DNA from: CBDCWA01 sp046048295
Lineage (GTDB): Bacteria > Pseudomonadota > Alphaproteobacteria > Rhizobiales > Hyphomicrobiaceae
Direction: 5' to 3'
DNA: 27,277 nucleotides
NCBI GenBank assembly: GCA_046048295.1
Contig: JBJOGJ010000022.1
Location: 1 to 27,277 of the forward strand
Positions 24,495 to 27,277 of the stretch are shown in pieces. The notes under the pieces are model-generated. The model did no database searches, was not told where the DNA came from, and saw nothing but the letters and a program-made list of their open reading frames with translations. Position numbers and translations under genes: made by a program. Numbering within the stretch: the first letter of the stretch is position 1; each line of letters starts with the position of its first letter.

Positions 24495-25706
24495 TCACAG
24501 ACGCGGACTGGCAGGCAGGCCGAGCAGTGCCTGCCCGACAAGCTCGAAGTTCTGCGCCTGAGCCTGCACTTGCTGTGTCACGGCATGCATGTCGCGGAAT
24601 CTCCGCTCGAAGGGCTGCGACTCGAAGATCGCCGTCGCCCCAGCAGCGCTGTAGCAGGTGTCGACGACATCCTTTGCCTGGTGAATGGCGAATGTCGAGC
24701 CCAGACGCAGGCGGGCCCGCTGTTCGACCGAGAACGGCTCGCCTACCTGTGCGGTTGCCCACATGTCGCCGACGACCTCCAGCAGGAAGGCCCGGGCCGA
24801 GGCGAGTTTGGCTTCTGCCTGGGCCACGTCCGCCTGCACGACGGAGCTATCGCGAAGAAGCTTGCGCGATGCGTGGGGTGTCTTGCTACCGGCAAGTTCG
24901 ATGAAGCTGGAAAGCATCGCCCGTCCGATGCCGAGCGCGACGCTGGCGAACGCCATGCCGTAAATGTTGAGTGTCGTAAACCGGTAGAGCGGGCCCGCCG
25001 CTCGCTTGTCGTCCAGATTGTCGCGCTTGAAAGCGTAGCCTGCAGGCACGTAGAGGTCCTCGACCACGTAGCTGTCGCTCCCCGTGCCTTTGAGCCCCAT
25101 CACCTGCCAGACGTCCGAAATACGTGCCTTCCCGCGCTCGAACAGCATGGTTCGCTCCACAGGAGCGCCGTCATCTCCTTTGATCAGGCTGCCGTCGGGA
25201 TGACGGAGAAAGCAATGTCCCCCGAGCCATGTGGCATGCCGGCTGCCGCTGGCGAATTGCCAGCTTCCCGTGACGCGATATCCACCATCGACGACGACGG
25301 CGCGCCCGTTCTCCGGCTTCGGAGTAGGCCCCCATGCGAGGATCGCGTTGCTTGGCCCGAATACCTGCTCGGCAATTTCCGGGTCAAGGTAGGCGGCAGC
25401 GAGCGAGCATCCCGACCCCTGGCCGACGCACCAGCCCGTGCTGGCGTCGGCGCCCGCGATTGCCTCGACAGCCATGATGAATTCCTGAGGCGACACCTCT
25501 CCGCCGCCAGCCGAGCGCGGCAGCAGCATGCGGAATAGCCCCGCCCCGTGCAGTGCGGACATGACTGGTCCAGTGACCTGTCCTGCTCGATCGGCTTCCG
25601 CAGCGGCGCACTCGATCAGGCCCGAGAGCTCCCTGGCTCTCAGAACATAATTTTGGGCAGTTTGCATCCGCGCACGTACTCCGTTCTGGCTGTCCGGGGC
25701 AGGCAT
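24495..25706 (-). CDS. Acyl-CoA dehydrogenase-fold flavin-dependent monooxygenase 2
   Basis: A 403-residue protein of the same oxygenase branch as the gene at 2918, with RSAGGGEVSPQEF near residues 64-76, GADASTGWCVGQGSG near 84-98, GSWQFASGSRH, and MGLKGTGSDSYVVEDLYVP in the middle domain. It presumably hydroxylates an aromatic or heteroaromatic ring with reduced flavin from a separate reductase. The start is uncertain: ATG 25706 has no visible ribosome site, while ATG 25667 has GGAG about 11 bases upstream. It heads an operon with the HDAC-like gene and is divergent from the LigB/LigA-type genes. Confidence 0.86.
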   Translation of the reverse strand: MPAPDSQNGVRARMQTAQNYVLRARELSGLIECAAAEADRAGQVTGPVMSALHGAGLFRMLLPRSAGGGEVSPQEFIMAVEAIAGADASTGWCVGQGSGCSLAAAYLDPEIAEQVFGPSNAILAWGPTPKPENGRAVVVDGGYRVTGSWQFASGSRHATWLGGHCFLRHPDGSLIKGDDGAPVERTMLFERGKARISDVWQVMGLKGTGSDSYVVEDLYVPAGYAFKRDNLDDKRAAGPLYRFTTLNIYGMAFASVALGIGRAMLSSFIELAGSKTPHASRKLLRDSSVVQADVAQAEAKLASARAFLLEVVGDMWATAQVGEPFSVEQRARLRLGSTFAIHQAKDVVDTCYSAAGATAIFESQPFERRFRDMHAVTQQVQAQAQNFELVGQALLGLPASPRL

Positions 25707-25819
25707 AGACTAGTCGAGCGGATTGGCACTCGCAAACCTGACAGGATTGCGCTTGTCTAGCGCCACCGACCCGGTGCAGATTGCCATAAGATAGATGAAT
25801 CGCTCACAAGAGGTGGGAA
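25707..25819. promoter_or_regulatory. Divergent intergenic region, monooxygenase 2 / LigB-type dioxygenase
   Basis: 113 bp between outward-pointing genes, expected to hold both promoters. AGAGGTGGG at its right end is the ribosome site of the dioxygenase gene. I see no clear palindrome and did not resolve promoter boxes. Confidence 0.45.
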
Positions 25820-26647
25820 ATGGCCGAGATCGTCGCAGCCTTCGGGGTGCCGCACAATCCGAATTCGCCTGCACTCGTCGAGAAGCTCGGGCCGGACTGC
25901 GAGGTGGCGCGGCTTTATGCCGAGGTTGCAAGGAACGTCGAAGCGGTCAACCCCGACGTCATCGTTATCTTTGACAGCGATCACGTGAACACCTTTTTCC
26001 TGAACCACATGCCGACTTTCTGCGTCGGCGTGACGGAGAGCGTGTTCGGTCCGAACGACAACACGAAAATGCCGAGCTACGAAATTCCGGTTGCTGGCAA
26101 TCTGGCCGGCCATGTCCGGTCGTTTGGTATCCAGGAAGGCTTCGACCTGTCGCTTGCGCAGGAATTCATGGTCGATCACTCGATCCTTGTGCCGCTACAT
26201 TTCCTGACGCCCTCGATGAAGGTGCCCATCGTACCGATCTACATCAACGGCATCGTGCCGCCAATTCCGCTCTCCAGGCGCTGCCACGCGCTGGGTATTG
26301 CTGTGCGCCAGGCGATCGAGGCATGGCCGGAGAAAACCCGCGTTGCAGTGGTGGCGTCGGGCAGCTTCTCGCTGGAGGTGGGAGGGCCAAAGATGGCGCC
26401 CGGCAAGCGCAACGGCGTGCCGGACCCGACTTGGCTGATGCGTGTCAGGCACCTCATGGAACAGGGGCAGGTCAACGATCTGCTCAACGAGGCGACTACA
26501 TCTCAGCTGGCCAAGGCGGGCAACGTCGGCGGCGAGTTGCTGAACTGGATTGCAATGCTCGGCGCCATAGGCGAGCGCAAGCCGACATTCTTGGAGCCGC
26601 AGGTGGAGCACGGCCACGCCTTCGCGGCCTGGCGTTGGGACCGCTAA
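25820..26647 (+). CDS. LigB-type extradiol dioxygenase catalytic-subunit family protein
   Basis: A 275-residue protein of the LigB family (class III extradiol dioxygenases such as protocatechuate 4,5-dioxygenase beta). The iron ligands are present: His12 (GVPHNP), His55 (DSDHVN) and Glu239 (GGELLNW); His120 (VDHS) is also kept. The segment that in LigB holds the catalytic His195 (GGLSH-like) reads SGSFSLEVGG, with Leu185 where that His is expected. AGAGGTGGG precedes ATG 25820. A LigA-like small gene follows 12 bp downstream. Together they probably open a dihydroxylated ring, but the altered residue makes mechanism or activity uncertain. Confidence 0.87.
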   Translation: MAEIVAAFGVPHNPNSPALVEKLGPDCEVARLYAEVARNVEAVNPDVIVIFDSDHVNTFFLNHMPTFCVGVTESVFGPNDNTKMPSYEIPVAGNLAGHVRSFGIQEGFDLSLAQEFMVDHSILVPLHFLTPSMKVPIVPIYINGIVPPIPLSRRCHALGIAVRQAIEAWPEKTRVAVVASGSFSLEVGGPKMAPGKRNGVPDPTWLMRVRHLMEQGQVNDLLNEATTSQLAKAGNVGGELLNWIAMLGAIGERKPTFLEPQVEHGHAFAAWRWDR

Positions 26648-26659
26648 GGGAGGCGAGCG

Positions 26660-26935
26660 ATGAGCGTCTATGAGGTCAACAAGTTCTGCTATCGTCTGGT
26701 ATTCGATCCGCCGTTCAGGGTGCAGGTCAAGGCCAACCCGGAAAAGGCGCTAGCCGGCCTGCCGTTGACGGACGAGGAGAGACGCCTCCTGCTCGCCGGC
26801 GAGGTCGGTAAGCTATTCGAACTCGGCGCCCACTCGTATCTCTTGAGCCACATCTCGCGGTACGAGATCTTCGGGGTAGACACAGCGGTCTACAATGAGC
26901 GCATGCGGGCCGCCAAGGATCCGCGCGACGGCTGA
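26660..26935 (+). CDS. LigA-like small subunit of extradiol dioxygenase
   Basis: A 91-residue protein matching the LigA domain: SVYEVNKFCYRLVFDPPFRVQ at the start (a segment that in LigAB-type enzymes packs on the active site), a helical LTDEERRLLLAGEVGKLFELGAHSYLL-type region and an ISRYEIFG end. Small, no signal peptide, cytoplasmic. GGGAGG stands before ATG 26660. It lies 12 bp after the LigB-type gene, so they form one unit and probably one complex. The order large-then-small is the reverse of ligA-ligB of Sphingobium. Confidence 0.86.
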   Translation: MSVYEVNKFCYRLVFDPPFRVQVKANPEKALAGLPLTDEERRLLLAGEVGKLFELGAHSYLLSHISRYEIFGVDTAVYNERMRAAKDPRDG

Positions 26936-27084
26936 GCCAAGCACTAGGCATTTGGGATGCTTTGGTCTAGCTTGAGCGGGAGGCGCGGGCTCGGTGCCGT
27001 CACACCAAGCGCACGAAACCACGCCGAAAGAACATCGCGGCCCATTCCCGGGTACCGGTCATGCGACTTTAAGGGAGGTTCTGC

Positions 27085-27277
27085 ATGCGTAAGTTCACAC
27101 TGGCCACCATCGTCGGTGCAATTGCCTTTTCTGGCTCTGTAGTCGCTCAGGAAAAGTACAATCTCACCGTGGCAGGCTACAGCCCCGGCGGTCTCGTGTC
27201 GACGATTGGCGTCGGTATGGACAAGGCGCTCAACAAGGCTTTCCCGGGCTCCACCCTTACCTATCAGACGTCCAGCG
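27085..27277 (+). CDS. TAXI-family TRAP transporter solute-binding protein (partial, runs off the window)
   Basis: The first 64 residues of an open frame cut by the window end. A signal peptide (residues 1-21, ending VVA before Gln22) is followed by YNLTVAGYSPGG and a later FPGSTLTYQTSS, which fits the N-terminus of TAXI-type TRAP solute-binding proteins. GGGAGG lies six bases before ATG 27085. It would deliver a carboxylate substrate to a TRAP permease, which is expected just downstream. The 149 bp before it (26936-27084) hold no supported gene or hairpin. A TctC-type binding protein is the main alternative. Confidence 0.72.
   Translation, partial: MRKFTLATIVGAIAFSGSVVAQEKYNLTVAGYSPGGLVSTIGVGMDKALNKAFPGSTLTYQTSS

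Overview
The window is GC-rich, densely coded DNA (about 30 genes, no gap over 300 bp) from what looks like an alphaproteobacterium of the order Hyphomicrobiales (Rhizobiales). The lineage call rests on general features: a small DUF5330-like protein next to an RlpA lipoprotein, a TadG-type pilus protein with a von Willebrand domain, TctC/Bug-type binding proteins, and codon usage. No rRNA, tRNA or other marker fixes the genus.

Most of the window is a catabolic region for aromatic or N-heterocyclic compounds. Left part (8-7450): two tandem paralogues of the 4,5-dihydroxyphthalate decarboxylase family and a dienelactone hydrolase on the + strand; a convergent - strand block with an acyl-CoA-dehydrogenase-fold flavin monooxygenase and two SDR dehydrogenases; then a divergent + strand run of an isochorismatase-like protein, a second dienelactone hydrolase, an MFS transporter (7471-8688), a D-2-hydroxyacid dehydrogenase, a class II aldolase/decarboxylase and an ACMSD-like amidohydrolase (to 11657), closed by a strong terminator.

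Middle part (11719-19529): a - strand TadG-like protein and a ClpP-fold membrane protease (both housekeeping-like), a second class II aldolase divergent from a type I (VOC) extradiol dioxygenase with a YciI-like protein, a TctC/Bug-type binding protein, the DUF5330-like/RlpA pair, and an arylformamidase-like hydrolase.

Right part (19707-27277): a + strand cluster of flavin reductase, cysteine amidohydrolase of the isochorismatase fold, LLM flavin monooxygenase, PuuE-like deacetylase and a small secreted Gln/Arg-rich protein. A convergent - strand pair follows (flavin monooxygenase plus class II HDAC-like amidohydrolase), then a divergent LigB/LigA-type ring-cleavage dioxygenase, and the start of a TAXI-type TRAP binding protein cut by the window end.

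A plausible reading is: uptake (MFS, TctC, TAXI), activation by flavin-dependent oxygenases sharing one visible reductase, decarboxylation, extradiol ring cleavage by two unrelated dioxygenase folds, and hydrolysis by many C-N and C-C/ester hydrolases. The number of amide-type hydrolases, and the reductase/amidohydrolase/LLM/PuuE set that resembles the Rut pyrimidine pathway, favour a nitrogen-containing substrate. The substrate itself cannot be named from sequence. No transcription regulator is visible, although there are four divergent intergenic regions.
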